DNA from: Bradyrhizobium sp. AZCC 1693
GTDB lineage: Bacteria > Pseudomonadota > Alphaproteobacteria > Rhizobiales > Xanthobacteraceae
Length of the DNA: 64,000 nucleotides
Assembly: GCF_036924745.1 (NCBI RefSeq)
Contig: NZ_JAZHSD010000001.1
Location: forward strand, 1,550,001-1,614,000
Direction: 5' to 3'
Shown here in pieces: positions 9,224 through 20,760 of the stretch. The stretch's first letter is position 1. Each line of letters opens with the position of its first letter. Under the pieces are notes generated by a model that worked only from the letters and a program-made list of their open reading frames with translations, was not told the DNA's origin and made no database searches. A program made the translations under genes and the position numbers.

Positions 9224-10228
9224 GTGACGATTAAAGCTATTTCTCGACGCCGCGTTTTGACCGGAGCTGCGGCCGTTTCAGCGGCGGCAATCTTGCCTCG
9301 TGCGAGCTACGGCTCCGACTGGCGGCCGACCGAGACCGTGCGTCTCATCGTGCCGGCGGCGGCTGGCGGCAGCACTGATGTGATGGGACGATTGCTGGCC
9401 GCGCATCTGCAGACCGCGTGGGGCCAGTCAGCGGTGGTGGAAAACCGCTCGGGTGGCGGCGGCACCATCGGCACCGCCGAAGTCGTGCGGGGCAAGGCGG
9501 ACGGCCACGTCATCCTGGTCGGCAATCCCGGCCCGAACGCGATCGCCTACAGCATCTTCCGCAACATGCCCTACAAGGCCGACCAGTTGCAGCCGGTCAG
9601 CAACATGATCCGGATTCCGAACATCGTGTCGGCGCATCCCTCGACCGGCATCAAGTCGATCCCGGAACTCATCGCCTATATCAAGGCCAATCCCGACAAA
9701 CTGACCTACGCCTCCTCCGGCGTCGGACAGAGCCCTCACCTCACCGGCGCCTGGTTCCTGCAGCTCACCGGCCTGAAGATGGTGCATGTGCCGTTCCGCG
9801 GCGCGGGTCCGGCGCTGCAGGCGGCGCTGGCCGGCGATATCCAGATTCTGTTCGACAACCTCTATCCCTCACTGCCGCAGACCCAGGACGGCAAGCTGAA
9901 CGCGCTCTGCGTCACCACGACCGAGCGCAGCGCGCTGGCGCCGAACATTCCGACCATGCGCGAGAGCGCGCCCGAACTTTCGAAATTCGACGTCTCCTCC
10001 TGGTTCGGAATCTTCCTGCCGAAAGCGACGCCCGCTCCCGCCGTCGAATCGCTCAACAAGGAGATCAAGGCGATGCTGGCGCGCGAGGAGATCAAGAAAA
10101 CCATCGCCAACATGGGCGCCACCGCCGACTGGGGCACGCCGCAGCAATTCTCCGATTTCGTGCAGGCCGAGACGGCGAAATTCGGCGAGATCATCAAGCG
10201 CGAAGGCCTGCAGATGGACGTGAATTGA
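9224..10228 (+). CDS. Tripartite tricarboxylate transporter substrate-binding protein (TctC/Bug family)
   Basis: A 334-residue periplasmic binding protein. The start is a GTG at 9224, favoured by an AGGGAG ribosome site eight bases upstream. The N-terminus ISRRRVLTGAAAVSAAAIL is a twin-arginine-type signal followed by ASYGS. The mature protein shows the Bug-family strands (VRLIVPAAAGGSTDVMGRLLA, the carboxylate-binding loop, and VPFRGAGPALQAALAGDI). No TctA/TctB membrane genes lie nearby, so this is an orphan receptor, as is common in Bradyrhizobium; the ligand is unknown. Confidence 0.9.
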   Translation: MTIKAISRRRVLTGAAAVSAAAILPRASYGSDWRPTETVRLIVPAAAGGSTDVMGRLLAAHLQTAWGQSAVVENRSGGGGTIGTAEVVRGKADGHVILVGNPGPNAIAYSIFRNMPYKADQLQPVSNMIRIPNIVSAHPSTGIKSIPELIAYIKANPDKLTYASSGVGQSPHLTGAWFLQLTGLKMVHVPFRGAGPALQAALAGDIQILFDNLYPSLPQTQDGKLNALCVTTTERSALAPNIPTMRESAPELSKFDVSSWFGIFLPKATPAPAVESLNKEIKAMLAREEIKKTIANMGATADWGTPQQFSDFVQAETAKFGEIIKREGLQMDVN

Positions 10229-10256
10229 GGGGGCGCGCGAAGACGCGTGCCTAGCA

Positions 10257-10412
10257 CTACGATGACTTGTTGATCTTCTTGACCTTGGCATCGGTGGCTT
10301 CAATTGACAAAGCCAGTTCCAGGATGGCCTGGGACAGCAGTTCGATGGCCTCCTTCTGATCCTGCGACTTGGAGGCGCGGAGTGCATAATTCCGGGCAGA
10401 TGAGAGCGACAT
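10257..10412 (-). CDS. Small hypothetical protein (51 aa)
   Basis: A short frame beginning MSLSSARNYALRASKSQ and ending VKKINKSS, with a GGAGA ribosome site seven bases upstream of its ATG. The residues 16-45 (DQKEAIELLSQAILELALSIEATDAKVKK) read as an amphipathic helix with regular hydrophobic spacing. No function recognised. It lies between the end of the TctC gene and the terminator of hppA and is transcribed on the minus strand. Support is the ribosome site and the protein-like composition. Confidence 0.6.
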   Translation of the reverse strand: MSLSSARNYALRASKSQDQKEAIELLSQAILELALSIEATDAKVKKINKSS

Positions 10413-10462
10413 AGATTGATCTCCGTGTTGTCCGCGTACAGCGAACGAGATTCATGCCAAGC

Positions 10463-10499
10463 AAAAACCCCGCGGCTCGCACCGCGGGGTTTTTCTTTT
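10463..10499 (-). terminator. Intrinsic terminator downstream of hppA
   Basis: A GC-rich hairpin with arms ACCCCGCGG and CCGCGGGGT and a six-base loop (10467-10490) is flanked by A-runs on the left and T-runs on the right, so it can work on both strands. The hppA stop codon is at 10518, directly upstream on the minus strand. Confidence 0.85.
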
Positions 10500-10517
10500 C
10501 GTTGAGCTTATCGCCGC

Positions 10518-12638
<2,121 letters not shown>

Positions 12639-12974
12639 AGAAGTTGCCTCAGATGCTGGTTTTCCGCCCCACGCCATCCCGCGAGCGCGGCCGGCGCATA
12701 TTATGGAGGCCTTCCCTGCCCAAAAGGGTGACCTCAAATCGGCGGGACCATGCCAAAATCGCCTCCCCGGCGCAACGCCGCGGGGGCCAGAATCCGTCGA
12801 TTTTTGAAAGGATTCACCGCTAACCGGGCCTGCCAACTTGTCGCCCGCGCGGCGGCGGACGCTGGCCCTGAGGTTGGGGCTGGGCCCAAAATACAAGAAC
12901 CCGCCCAATCCAATCAGGATCGAGCGGGCTCACTAGCCATTCCAGTACATCCGTGAAACGACCGTTTCGAGGCC
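12639..12974. other. Region between cspA-like gene and hppA
   Basis: About 336 bases with no supported gene. It should contain the hppA promoter and leader (minus strand) and the 3' end of the cold-shock gene. A weak hairpin with CCCGC/GCGGG arms at about 12900-12930 could be the cold-shock terminator. Confidence 0.35.
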
Positions 12975-13184
12975 TTAGACGAGCGACAGGTTTTCCGCGC
13001 TCACCTTGCCCCGCATCTTGTCGGTCTTGAGTTCGAACTGAACCTTCTGACCTTCGGCCAGTCCGCCGAGGCCGGCGCGCTCGACGGCCGAGATGTGCAC
13101 GAACACATCCTTGCTGCCATCGCTCGGCTCAATGAAACCGAAACCCTTTTGTCCGTTAAACCACTTCACTGTTCCCGTAGCCAT
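12975..13184 (-). CDS. Cold-shock domain protein
   Basis: A 69-residue CspA-family OB-fold RNA chaperone. It begins [23 protein letters not shown] with the RNP1 motif KGFGFI and RNP2 motif VFVHISAV. The start at 13184 follows a GGAGAAGAG ribosome site; an upstream in-frame start at 13205 is less likely. Such proteins melt mRNA structure on temperature downshift and during growth transitions. Upstream lies a 14-bp perfect palindrome, GCTCCTTAAGGAGC (13271-13284), within what may be a long structured leader. Confidence 0.95.
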   Translation of the reverse strand: MATGTVKWFNGQKGFGFIEPSDGSKDVFVHISAVERAGLGGLAEGQKVQFELKTDKMRGKVSAENLSLV

Positions 13185-13270
13185 TTTCTCTTCTCCAAAG
13201 CACATAGGCTTTCATTCCGCACGGCGATCGCACGGATTCAAATCCAATATCGACGATGTCTCTGGAAGAA

Positions 13271-13284
13271 GCTCCTTAAGGAGC
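13271..13284. promoter_or_regulatory. Perfect palindrome upstream of the cold-shock gene
   Basis: GCTCCTTAAGGAGC lies 87 bases upstream of the cold-shock start codon. As RNA it would give a short hairpin carrying a ribosome-site-like AAGGAG, so it could form part of a cold-responsive leader or be a protein-binding site. Function is inferred from position only. Confidence 0.35.
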
Positions 13285-13394
13285 GCGTTCGAAAAGGCAC
13301 GACGGTAATCGAATGGCAATACACCTATAGGTTTTTCGCCGAAATAGCAATGGCCGGCGGGAAATAAAGGCCGACGGCGTTAACGACCCCACCT

Positions 13395-14390
13395 TCAAAA
13401 ATGGCTGTAAGACAGCCGTTCCAGCACGATTTCCCTGCCTTGCCCGTCGATGAACTTCGGAACCGCGTCTCCCGCGACTACCGTTCCTATGGAACTCGCG
13501 ACGACGCCGGCAAGCTTTGCAGCTTGCGCGAACGCCTCGACGCGGTCTTCCGGTAACGTGCACAGGATCTCGTAATCATCGCCACCGGCGATCAGTGTCT
13601 CCAGTCCGACAACGCCGCGCGACACCAGATCCTGCGCCGCGCCGGACAACGGGATCGACACGAGATCAATCACCGCGGATACGCCGGACACGCCGCAGAG
13701 CTTGGTGAGATCGCCGGCAAGGCCATCCGACACATCCATCGCCGCGCTGGCATAGCCGCGAACGATCTCAGCCATGGCCACGCGCGGCTGCGGCACCCGA
13801 TAGCGTCCGATCAGTGCCTCGCGCGCGGCCTTGTCGGATGCGGCCGCATGCACCTTCCCGCCGTGCAGGATGGCAAGCCCCAGCGCGGCGTCGCCGATCG
13901 TGCCCGTCACAATCACGCGCTCGCCGACCTTTGCCCCGCTGCGATGAATCATCTTGCCCGGCGGCACGCGGCCGAAGGCGGTAACCGAGACCATCAGCGG
14001 CCCGGGCGTAGAGACGGTGTCGCCCCCCAGCAGCGGACAATTGAACTGCGCGGCGTCCTCGCCAAGCGCCGCCGCGAACGGCTTTAGCCAGGCCTCGTCA
14101 GCGTTGCGCAGCGCCAGCGTCAGCACGAAGCCGGCCGGCGCGGCCCCTTTTGCCGCGAGATCGCTGAGGTTCACCCGCAGCGCCTTGCGCGCGACCGTAT
14201 CGGGGGGATCGTCGGGCAGGAAGTGCACGCCCTCGACGATGGCGTCCACCGTCACCACGACGTCGTTGCCGTCAGGCTTCAGCGCCGCGGCGTCGTCGTC
14301 GAGATGAAAGGCGCCCGGGTCAGTTGCAAGCGGCCGGAAATAGCGCGCGATCAGCGAGTCTTCGCCGGACGCGGGTTTTCCGCTAGCCAC
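13395..14390 (-). CDS. thiL: Thiamine-monophosphate kinase
   Basis: ThiL, 331 residues from a GTG start at 14390, phosphorylates thiamine monophosphate to the diphosphate. The N-terminus SGEDSLIARYF, the metal-binding DDDAAAL, the AKGAAPAGF segment and MDVSDGLAGDL are all family marks. The start overlaps the stop of nusB by eight bases; further upstream codons lie inside nusB and do not resemble ThiL. It is the last gene of the ribD-ribE-ribH-nusB-thiL series, joining riboflavin and thiamine cofactor synthesis. Confidence 0.93.
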   Translation of the reverse strand: MASGKPASGEDSLIARYFRPLATDPGAFHLDDDAAALKPDGNDVVVTVDAIVEGVHFLPDDPPDTVARKALRVNLSDLAAKGAAPAGFVLTLALRNADEAWLKPFAAALGEDAAQFNCPLLGGDTVSTPGPLMVSVTAFGRVPPGKMIHRSGAKVGERVIVTGTIGDAALGLAILHGGKVHAAASDKAAREALIGRYRVPQPRVAMAEIVRGYASAAMDVSDGLAGDLTKLCGVSGVSAVIDLVSIPLSGAAQDLVSRGVVGLETLIAGGDDYEILCTLPEDRVEAFAQAAKLAGVVASSIGTVVAGDAVPKFIDGQGREIVLERLSYSHF

Positions 14391-14877
14391 GCGCGAACTC
14401 GTCGGCGCGGAACTGGCGCGCAATCTGGTCGAGCACGGCGTTGACCATCCCGGTCTCGTCCTTCTCCACAAAGGCGTGCGCGACGTCGACATATTCGGAC
14501 ACGACCACGCGGCCTGGCACATCTTTGCGATGCTCCAGCTCGTAGGAGCCTGCCCGCAGCACCGCGCGCAAAATCGCGTCAATCCGCTTCAGCGGCCAGC
14601 CTTTCTGGAGCGCATCGTCGATCAAGGGATCGAGCCTGGCCTGGTCGCGCACCACGCCGGCCACCACATCCTTGAAGAACGCGGCTTCCGCCGGCAGATA
14701 TTTGTCGCCTTCAACCTCGTTGCCGAGCCAGTGGCTTTCGAACTCGGCGAAGATGTCGTTGATCCCGGCGCCGGCGATATCCATCTGGTAGAGCGCCTGT
14801 ACGGCGGCAAGCCGCGCCGCGCCACGGCGGTTGGCTTTCTTGTCCGGACTTTTCGCTGGCTTCTTCTGATCTGCCAT
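14383..14877 (-). CDS. nusB: Transcription antitermination factor NusB
   Basis: NusB, 164 residues, an all-helical RNA-binding protein that joins NusE on boxA RNA for rRNA antitermination. The N-terminal RRGAARLAAVQALYQMDI and the C-terminal VVSEYVDVAHAFVEKDETGMVNAVLDQIAR are typical. It follows ribH by three bases on the minus strand and overlaps thiL at its end, so one operon is nearly certain. Confidence 0.96.
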   Translation of the reverse strand: MADQKKPAKSPDKKANRRGAARLAAVQALYQMDIAGAGINDIFAEFESHWLGNEVEGDKYLPAEAAFFKDVVAGVVRDQARLDPLIDDALQKGWPLKRIDAILRAVLRAGSYELEHRKDVPGRVVVSEYVDVAHAFVEKDETGMVNAVLDQIARQFRADEFARG

Positions 14878-14880
14878 CGC

Positions 14881-15372
14881 CTAAGCCTTCGTCAGCCGGC
14901 GCTTGATCCGCAGCATCGCCAGCGCGGCGCGCGCGGCGTCGCCGCCCTTGTTCAACTCGCTGGCGCGCGCCCTCGCCCAGGCCTGTGCGTCGGTATTGAC
15001 GGTTATGATGCCGTTGCCGAGCGGGAAGCCTCTGGCGACCGCGAGATCCATCAGCGCGCGCGAGGATTCGATCGAGACGATTTCGAAATGGATGGTGTCG
15101 CCGCGCACCACGCAGCCGAGCGCGATTGCCGCATCATAAGGCTTGCCGTTCTTTTCGGCAGCATCGAGCGCGATCGCGATCGCCGCCGGAATTTCCAGCG
15201 CGCCGGGCACCGTGATGACGTCGTGCGTCACGCCGGCAGCCTTCAGCTCGGCAACCGCGCCTTCCATCAACGCATCCTGGATGTCGTCATAGAACCGCGC
15301 CTCGACGATCAGCGCGCGCGCGCCTGAAATGTCGGTCTGGTCTTTTAGAGGGGCGCGCCGCGCGTCTGCCAT
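14881..15372 (-). CDS. ribH: 6,7-dimethyl-8-ribityllumazine synthase
   Basis: Lumazine synthase, 163 residues, condenses 5-amino-6-ribitylaminouracil with dihydroxybutanone phosphate in riboflavin synthesis. It shows [15 protein letters not shown], the catalytic His in [12 protein letters not shown] and the end LRIKRRL. A hairpin-rich repeat element separates it from ribE upstream. Confidence 0.96.
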   Translation of the reverse strand: MADARRAPLKDQTDISGARALIVEARFYDDIQDALMEGAVAELKAAGVTHDVITVPGALEIPAAIAIALDAAEKNGKPYDAAIALGCVVRGDTIHFEIVSIESSRALMDLAVARGFPLGNGIITVNTDAQAWARARASELNKGGDAARAALAMLRIKRRLTKA

Positions 15373-15451
15373 CTTTCAATCCGTTTCACTCAGGTACTGG
15401 CGAGCTATGTAGTCGCCGCGAGCGGCTAAGCCAAGCACGAACTCGGTACAT

Positions 15452-15577
15452 CGTCATTCCGGGATGGTCCGAAGGACCAGACCTCAGGGGTGCAATTGCA
15501 CCCCCGGGGAATCTCGAGATTCCACAATGTGCAACTGCACATTGGGGTTCGATGCTAACGCATCGCCCCGGAATGAC
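15452..15577. repeat. Composite hairpin repeat (five nested hairpins inside outer inverted repeats)
   Basis: The outer arms CGTCATTCCGGG and CCCCGGAATGACG enclose five short dyads in tandem: GGTCC/GGACC, the palindromes GGGGTGCAATTGCACCCC and GGAATCTCGAGATTCC, AATGTGCA/TGCACATT and GATGC/GCATC. The element fills the ribE-ribH gap within the operon. Elements of this layout are scattered between genes in Bradyrhizobium; here the composition is seen directly, the family relation is from general knowledge. Confidence 0.8.
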
Positions 15578-15587
15578 GGCTGTGCCG

Positions 15588-16196
15588 TCACTTCATTTCC
15601 GACAGCCGCGCCGCATAGCGGGCCATCAGATCGACCTCGATATTGACCTCGCTGCCGGCGCGCCAGCCGCTGAGCGTGGTGACGCTGAGCGTATGGGGAA
15701 TGATCAGCACCGAAAACGTGACATCCTCGACCGTATTCACGGTCAGCGACACGCCATCCAGCGTCACCGAGCCCTTGGCGGCGATGAAACGCGCCAGCTC
15801 CCGCGTGGTGCGCAGTTCGAACCGCGCCATGTCGGGCAGATCGTCACGCTTGACGATGGTCGCAATGCCATCGGCATGTCCCGCGACAATATGGCCGCCG
15901 AGTTCGTCGCCGATCTTCAGCGCGCGCTCGAGGTTGAGTTTGGTGCCTTTGACCCAACGCTTTGCGGTGGTCATGCCGAGCGTCTCGGCGGCGGCGTCAA
16001 CGTCGAACCAGGTCTTGCCGCTTTCGATACCGGAAGCGACCACGGTCAGGCAGACGCCGTTGCAGGCGATCGATGCGCCGTCAGCAATCGTCGTCTGGTC
16101 GTAACGGCAGATGATCCGCATGCGGTGCAACTGGCCCTGCGCCGTTGGCGTGAGGCTCGCGATCTCGCCGATGTCGGTGACAATTCCGGTAAACAT
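15588..16196 (-). CDS. ribE: Riboflavin synthase alpha chain
   Basis: Riboflavin synthase, 202 residues, dismutates two molecules of dimethylribityllumazine into riboflavin. The N-terminus MFTGIVTDIGEI and the two tandem lumazine-binding repeats (first with CNGVCLTV, second with KGSVTLDGVSLTVN) are visible. Both gene ends are flanked by intergenic repeats (15452-15577 and 16207-16325). Confidence 0.96.
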   Translation of the reverse strand: MFTGIVTDIGEIASLTPTAQGQLHRMRIICRYDQTTIADGASIACNGVCLTVVASGIESGKTWFDVDAAAETLGMTTAKRWVKGTKLNLERALKIGDELGGHIVAGHADGIATIVKRDDLPDMARFELRTTRELARFIAAKGSVTLDGVSLTVNTVEDVTFSVLIIPHTLSVTTLSGWRAGSEVNIEVDLMARYAARLSEMK

Positions 16197-16206
16197 TTTC
16201 CACCAC

Positions 16207-16325
16207 CGTCATGGCCGGGCTTGTGCCGGCCATCCAGGTCTTCCTTTTTCATTCCGCCGCCAAGACGTGGATGCCCGGGACATTTATCGCGAAGACGTGC
16301 TTCGCACTCTTGCCCGGGCATGACG
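16207..16325. repeat. Intergenic inverted-repeat element between ribE and ribD
   Basis: Outer arms CGTCATGGCCGGG and CCCGGGCATGACG frame about 119 bases with further inner dyads (GGCCGG/CCGGCC and GAAGACGTGC/GCACTC-type segments). It differs in sequence from the element at 15452 but has the same outer-arm plan. Confidence 0.75.
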
Positions 16326-16328
16326 AGC

Positions 16329-17483
16329 TTAGACAGCGCGCTCACAAATAGTCAGTGTGTCTCTTTGCAGCGTTTCGCTAGCACGTGTCTTGAAGGCAGG
16401 CGACCCGGTGATTGCCGACAGCGGCAATGCGTCCAGCGCGGGAATGCCGTCCGTCCCAACCTTATCAGGCCCACGCAACAGCCAGATTTCATCCACCAGG
16501 CCGCTGGCGGCAAAGGACGAGGCGACCCGCGAGCCGCCTTCCACCATCAGCCTCGTAATGCCCTTGTCGGACAGCGCGCGCAGCACTGCCGGCAGATCGA
16601 GCCCCGGCGGCTGCGCGGTAGCCGCAACGCGCATCACCTGCGCTCCGGCCGCGCCGAGCTTCATGGCCGCGGGGGCCTCGGCGAAGTCCGACGTCATGAC
16701 CCAGAGCGGCGTCTGGCGAGCGGACTGGACCAGCTTGCTGGTCCCGGGCAGCCGCAGCGCGCGATCCAGCACCACCCGCACCGGCGACCGCGCTTCCATG
16801 TCAGGCAGGCGGCAGGTCAGAACCGGATCGTCCGCCAGCACGGTGCCGATGCCGACCAGGATGGCGTCGCATTGCGCGCGCAACAGATGCACCCGCGTCC
16901 TGGCCGCCTCGCCCGTGATCGCGACCGGCTTGTGGCCGGCGGCGGCGATCTTGTCGTCGGCGGACACCGCGAGCTTGAGGATGACATGCGGTCGCCTGTC
17001 GCGGATGCGGCGGATGTGTCCGGCGTGATCGTGCGCAGCTTCCGCGGCACAAAGGCCGACATCGACTGAAATCCCGGCCGCGCGCAGCTTGGCATGCCCC
17101 TGCCCGGCCACTTCAGGGTTGGGGTCTTCAATCGCCGACACCACGCGCGCGATGCCTGACGCGATCACCGCATCGACGCAAGGCGGCGATTTGCCGAAAT
17201 GCGAACAGGGCTCGAGCGTCACATAGAGCGTGGCGCCCCGCGCGGCCTCGCCCGCCCGCCTGAGTGCCTCCGGCTCAGCATGAGGCCGGCCGCCGGGTTG
17301 GGTCCAGCCGCGGCCGATGATGATGCCGTCTTTCACCACGACTGCACCGACGGCCGGGTTCGGCCAGGTACGGCCCAGCCCGCGCCGGCCGAGCGACAGC
17401 GCAAGCTGCATGAAGCGCTGATCCGCGGCTTTGGCCTCTTTGGATTTCTGCGCGTACTGGTCTTCCAGAATGCGGAAGATCAT
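16329..17483 (-). CDS. ribD: Bifunctional riboflavin deaminase-reductase
   Basis: RibD, 384 residues, carries out the deamination and reduction steps early in riboflavin synthesis. The N-terminal deaminase domain has the zinc ligands His68 (PHAEPE, with catalytic Glu70), Cys93 (EPCSH) and Cys102 (PPCVDA). The C-terminal reductase domain shows [17 protein letters not shown] and [13 protein letters not shown]. The start ATG overlaps the stop of nrdR by four bases (17480-17483). Confidence 0.96.
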   Translation of the reverse strand: MIFRILEDQYAQKSKEAKAADQRFMQLALSLGRRGLGRTWPNPAVGAVVVKDGIIIGRGWTQPGGRPHAEPEALRRAGEAARGATLYVTLEPCSHFGKSPPCVDAVIASGIARVVSAIEDPNPEVAGQGHAKLRAAGISVDVGLCAAEAAHDHAGHIRRIRDRRPHVILKLAVSADDKIAAAGHKPVAITGEAARTRVHLLRAQCDAILVGIGTVLADDPVLTCRLPDMEARSPVRVVLDRALRLPGTSKLVQSARQTPLWVMTSDFAEAPAAMKLGAAGAQVMRVAATAQPPGLDLPAVLRALSDKGITRLMVEGGSRVASSFAASGLVDEIWLLRGPDKVGTDGIPALDALPLSAITGSPAFKTRASETLQRDTLTICERAV

Positions 17484-17962
17484 TTGCGTAACGTGGCGAC
17501 CCGTGCGGCGTCTTCCGCGGAGAGTTCGCCGAGCACGGCCTCAAAATCCTTGGCCTCGCGGAAATTGCGGTACACCGACGCGAAGCGCACATAGGCGACG
17601 TCGTCGAGCTGGCGCAGATGCTCCATCACGATCTCGCCGATCGCCTCCGAGGATACTTCCGCCTCGCCGCCGCTTTCGAGCTCGCGCACGATTGCAGAAA
17701 CCATCTTCTCGACCCTTTCAGGATCGACCGGCCGCTTGCGCAAACTGATCTGCAGCGAGCGGACCAGCTTGTCGCGATCGAACGGCACCCGGCGGCCGTT
17801 GCGCTTGATCACGGTCAGCTCGCGCAACTGCACCCGCTCGAAGGTCGTGAAGCGGAAGTTGCAGGCGATGCACACCCGCCGCCGCCGGATCACGGCCGAA
17901 TCCTCGGTCGGACGCGAGTCCTTCACCTGCGTATCGAGACTGTTGCAGCTGGGACAGCGCAT
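17480..17962 (-). CDS. nrdR: Transcriptional repressor NrdR
   Basis: NrdR, 160 residues, represses ribonucleotide reductase genes according to bound ATP/dATP. It has the zinc ribbon with Cys3, Cys6, Cys31 and Cys34, then the ATP-cone beginning [20 protein letters not shown]. It lies 25 bases downstream of glyA and overlaps ribD. Confidence 0.97.
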   Translation of the reverse strand: MRCPSCNSLDTQVKDSRPTEDSAVIRRRRVCIACNFRFTTFERVQLRELTVIKRNGRRVPFDRDKLVRSLQISLRKRPVDPERVEKMVSAIVRELESGGEAEVSSEAIGEIVMEHLRQLDDVAYVRFASVYRNFREAKDFEAVLGELSAEDAARVATLRK

Positions 17963-17987
17963 CCAATGAAGCCTTTACTGCAAGAAC

Positions 17988-19298
17988 TTACTGATAAATC
18001 GGGAAGCGGTCGGTGAGCGCCTTGACGCGCTCCTTGATCGCGGCTTCGACCAGCGGCGCCTTGCCGTCCTCCGACTGCGCCAGTGCGTTGAGCACTTCGG
18101 CGATCATGCCGCCGACCTGCTGGAATTCGGCAACGCCGAAGCCGCGCGTGGTCGCCGCCGGCGTGCCGAGACGCAGGCCGGAGGTCACGAACGGCTTTTC
18201 GGGATCGAAGGGGATACCGTTCTTGTTGCAGGTGATCGCGGCGCGCACCAGCGCCTTTTCCGAGACGTTGCCCTTCAGGCCTTTCGGCCGCAGGTCGACC
18301 AGCATCAGATGGTTATCTGTGCCACCCGAGACGATGTCGAAACCGTGGCCGCGCAGCGTTTCCGCCAGGGCCTTGGCGTTTTCGACGACGTTCTTCGCAT
18401 AGACCTTGAAGTCGGGGCGCAACGCTTCGGCAAACGCCACCGCCTTGGCCGCGATCACATGCATCAGCGGGCCACCCTGCAGGCCCGGGAAGATCGCCGA
18501 ATTCAGCTTCTTGGCGATCGTCTCGTCATTGCAGAGGATCAGGCCGCCACGCGGGCCGCGCAGCGACTTATGCGTGGTGGTGGTGGTGACGTGGGCATGC
18601 GGCACCGGTGAGGCATGGACGCCGCCGGCGACGAGGCCGGCGAAATGCGCCATGTCGACCAAAAGATACGCGCCGACAGAGTCGGCGATCTCGCGGAAGC
18701 GCTTGAAGTCCCAGGCGCGCGAATAGGCCGATCCACCGGCGATGATCAGCTTCGGCTTCACCTGCTCGGCCTGCTTCGCCACCTCGTCCATGTCGATGAT
18801 CTGGTCCTCACGCCGCACCGTGTAGTGCGCGGCCTTGAACCACTTGCCGGACATGTTGACGGGCGAGCCGTGGGTGAGATGGCCGCCGGCGGCGAGGTCG
18901 AGACCCATAAAAGTGTCGCCGGGCTGCAGCAGCGCCAGAAACGCCGCCTGGTTCATCTGGCTGCCGGAGTTCGGCTGCACGTTGGCAAACTGCGCGCCGA
19001 ACAGCTTTTTGGCGCGCTCGATCGCCAGCGTCTCGGCGACGTCGACCCATTCGCAGCCGCCGTAGTAGCGCGCACCCGGATACCCTTCCGCATACTTGTT
19101 CGTCATCACCGAACCCTGCGCTTCCAGCACGGCCCGGCTGACGATGTTTTCCGAGGCAATCAGCTCGATCTCGTGCCGCTGACGGCCGAGTTCGCCCTTG
19201 ATCGCGGCAGCGATTTCCGGATCGGCCTCGGCGAGCGTGGCCGTGAAGAACGAGTCGGGCGCGGAGGCGGTTTTGGAGCTGGAGGACGAGGAGGTCAT
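17988..19298 (-). CDS. glyA: Serine hydroxymethyltransferase
   Basis: SHMT, 436 residues from the ATG at 19298, interconverts serine and glycine and supplies methylene-tetrahydrofolate. The PLP-binding Lys244 lies in [24 protein letters not shown] and [17 protein letters not shown] are family signatures. An in-frame start 18 bases further up is less likely. First gene of the run glyA-nrdR-ribD-ribE-ribH-nusB-thiL, all on the minus strand. Confidence 0.97.
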   Translation of the reverse strand: MTSSSSSSKTASAPDSFFTATLAEADPEIAAAIKGELGRQRHEIELIASENIVSRAVLEAQGSVMTNKYAEGYPGARYYGGCEWVDVAETLAIERAKKLFGAQFANVQPNSGSQMNQAAFLALLQPGDTFMGLDLAAGGHLTHGSPVNMSGKWFKAAHYTVRREDQIIDMDEVAKQAEQVKPKLIIAGGSAYSRAWDFKRFREIADSVGAYLLVDMAHFAGLVAGGVHASPVPHAHVTTTTTHKSLRGPRGGLILCNDETIAKKLNSAIFPGLQGGPLMHVIAAKAVAFAEALRPDFKVYAKNVVENAKALAETLRGHGFDIVSGGTDNHLMLVDLRPKGLKGNVSEKALVRAAITCNKNGIPFDPEKPFVTSGLRLGTPAATTRGFGVAEFQQVGGMIAEVLNALAQSEDGKAPLVEAAIKERVKALTDRFPIYQ

Positions 19299-19604
19299 TG
19301 GGCGAAATATCTCCACCGCCGCAGGCCCTTAGGGGCGAAACGGTCGGCTATGTGTGGCGGTCGAAAGAAGTGCTTGCGAGATACCACATCGGCCGGAATT
19401 GGCCAAGCGCTTGCGGTACAGGGCTGATATTTATGCAAGATATGGTGGGAATGAAGCCCCCTCCCTCGTCGCCCCGGCCTTGAGCCGGGGCCCATACCCC
19501 CGGGAAGGTCATTGGGAGACGAAGGCGTCGGCCAGGGCGCCCCTTCCCACGGCCGCGGCGTATGGGTTCCGGCTCGCGCTTCGCTTGGCCGGAACGACGG
19601 GAAG
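19299..19604. other. glyA upstream region with a repeat
   Basis: Gap of about 306 bases between the glutathione transferase and glyA. The half next to glyA should hold its promoter; the other half is filled by the repeat element described at 19468-19598. Confidence 0.5.
19468..19598. repeat. Intergenic inverted-repeat element
   Basis: Outer arms GTCGCCCCGGCC and GGCCGGAACGAC are inverted copies with mismatches; inside, CCGGGGCCCATACCC pairs imperfectly with the GTATGGGTTCCGG segment. The plan matches the other intergenic elements of this window. It lies downstream of the glutathione transferase stop. Confidence 0.65.
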
Positions 19605-20228
19605 CTACGCAAACCGGTACGCCCCGCCCTTTTCGATGCTCCGCTGGAACGCCGGCCGGGCGTGCATCCGTCCCAGCCAGGCCGCGAGGTTCGGGTATGG
19701 CTCCAATTTCCCGAACACTTTTGCCATCTCGCCGACAAAGCTCATCTGGATGTCGGCGCCGGTCAGGGACGCCCCGACAAAGAACTCCCGCCCCTTTAGC
19801 GCGCCGTCGACGTAGCCGAGATGGTTGGCAAGCTCGCTGTCGATACGCGGATGCAGCGGCGCGCCCGCTTCCTTCAGCCGGGACACGTAGAGGTTCAGCA
19901 TCAGCGGCAGCATCGCCGAGCCTTCCGAATAATGCAGCCACTCGTTGTAGGCCTCATGGTCCGCGCTTCCCGGCGCCGGCATCATCGCCCCCTTGCCGTA
20001 ACGGCGGATGATGTAGTCGACGATGGCGCCGGATTCGGCGATCGTCGTGTCGCCGTCGGTGATGACGGGCGATTTGCCAAGCGGATGAACCTCCTTCAAC
20101 TCCGGCGGCGCGAGCCGGGTCTCGGCGTTGCGCTGATAGCGCTTCATCTCATAGGGCGTGGCCAGTTCCTCCAGCAGCCACAAAATCCGCTGCGAGCGAG
20201 AGTCGTTGAGGTGATGAAGCGTGAGCAT
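19605..20228 (-). CDS. Glutathione S-transferase family protein
   Basis: A 207-residue cytosolic GST. The thioredoxin-like N-terminal domain has LHHLNDSRSQRILWLLEEL, where Ser residues occupy the glutathione-activating position, and the cis-Pro/ESGAIVDY glutathione-binding segment (PVITDGDTTIAESGAIVDYI). The C-terminal helical domain has the GADIQMSF N-cap box. The start at 20228 follows an AGGAAA ribosome site; upstream codons to 20351 do not resemble the family. Confidence 0.92.
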   Translation of the reverse strand: MLTLHHLNDSRSQRILWLLEELATPYEMKRYQRNAETRLAPPELKEVHPLGKSPVITDGDTTIAESGAIVDYIIRRYGKGAMMPAPGSADHEAYNEWLHYSEGSAMLPLMLNLYVSRLKEAGAPLHPRIDSELANHLGYVDGALKGREFFVGASLTGADIQMSFVGEMAKVFGKLEPYPNLAAWLGRMHARPAFQRSIEKGGAYRFA

Positions 20229-20499
20229 GGGGGGTTTCCTCTCGTTGTCCTTGGCTAGCACGATTTTCTTGAGAGTGTCACTGCGCGCGAAGCGTTCAGC
20301 GAATTGAAGGCCGACGTGAACAGACTTGCGACGGAAGACTACGACGATCAATCATTTGTTTATTCGGCGAAGCGCAATTAGCAGCGTGCGCCGGGCGTGT
20401 GGTCCGGCATCATTGAAATTTGCCGTAAGTGATCCAGTTCACAGTGCAATGCCTCGGCTGGGTCCATAAACGCCTGGGGCTGATTGATGGATTTCGCAA

Positions 20500-20748
20500 A
20501 TGCCTGAATCACGCTCACATTGCGAACAAAAGGCTAGATCGAAGCGCTGGCTGACAACGGCCTTCCTGATCTACGGAGTGATGGTCGGCCTGCTCGGTTT
20601 CTTTATCGTATTTCCAGATATGAAGAACCACGGGACGCAAGGCGAAGGCGCGCCCGTCCAAACTGCAGCGAAGGCGGTCAGATATGAGGCCGTGATCGCC
20701 AACTGGAGCCGGTTTCGCAACAAGGACGCGAGGGCGGACGCGCGATAA
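20500..20748 (+). CDS. Small single-pass membrane protein, hypothetical (82 aa)
   Basis: The frame has a basic N-terminus, one hydrophobic helix (WLTTAFLIYGVMVGLLGFFIVF, about residues 17-38) and a charged tail. This is the layout of an inner-membrane protein with its N-terminus in the cytoplasm. No ribosome site is clear and no family is recognised, so the gene is only moderately supported. Confidence 0.42.
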   Translation: MPESRSHCEQKARSKRWLTTAFLIYGVMVGLLGFFIVFPDMKNHGTQGEGAPVQTAAKAVRYEAVIANWSRFRNKDARADAR

Positions 20749-20760
20749 CGCGAGCCGGGT

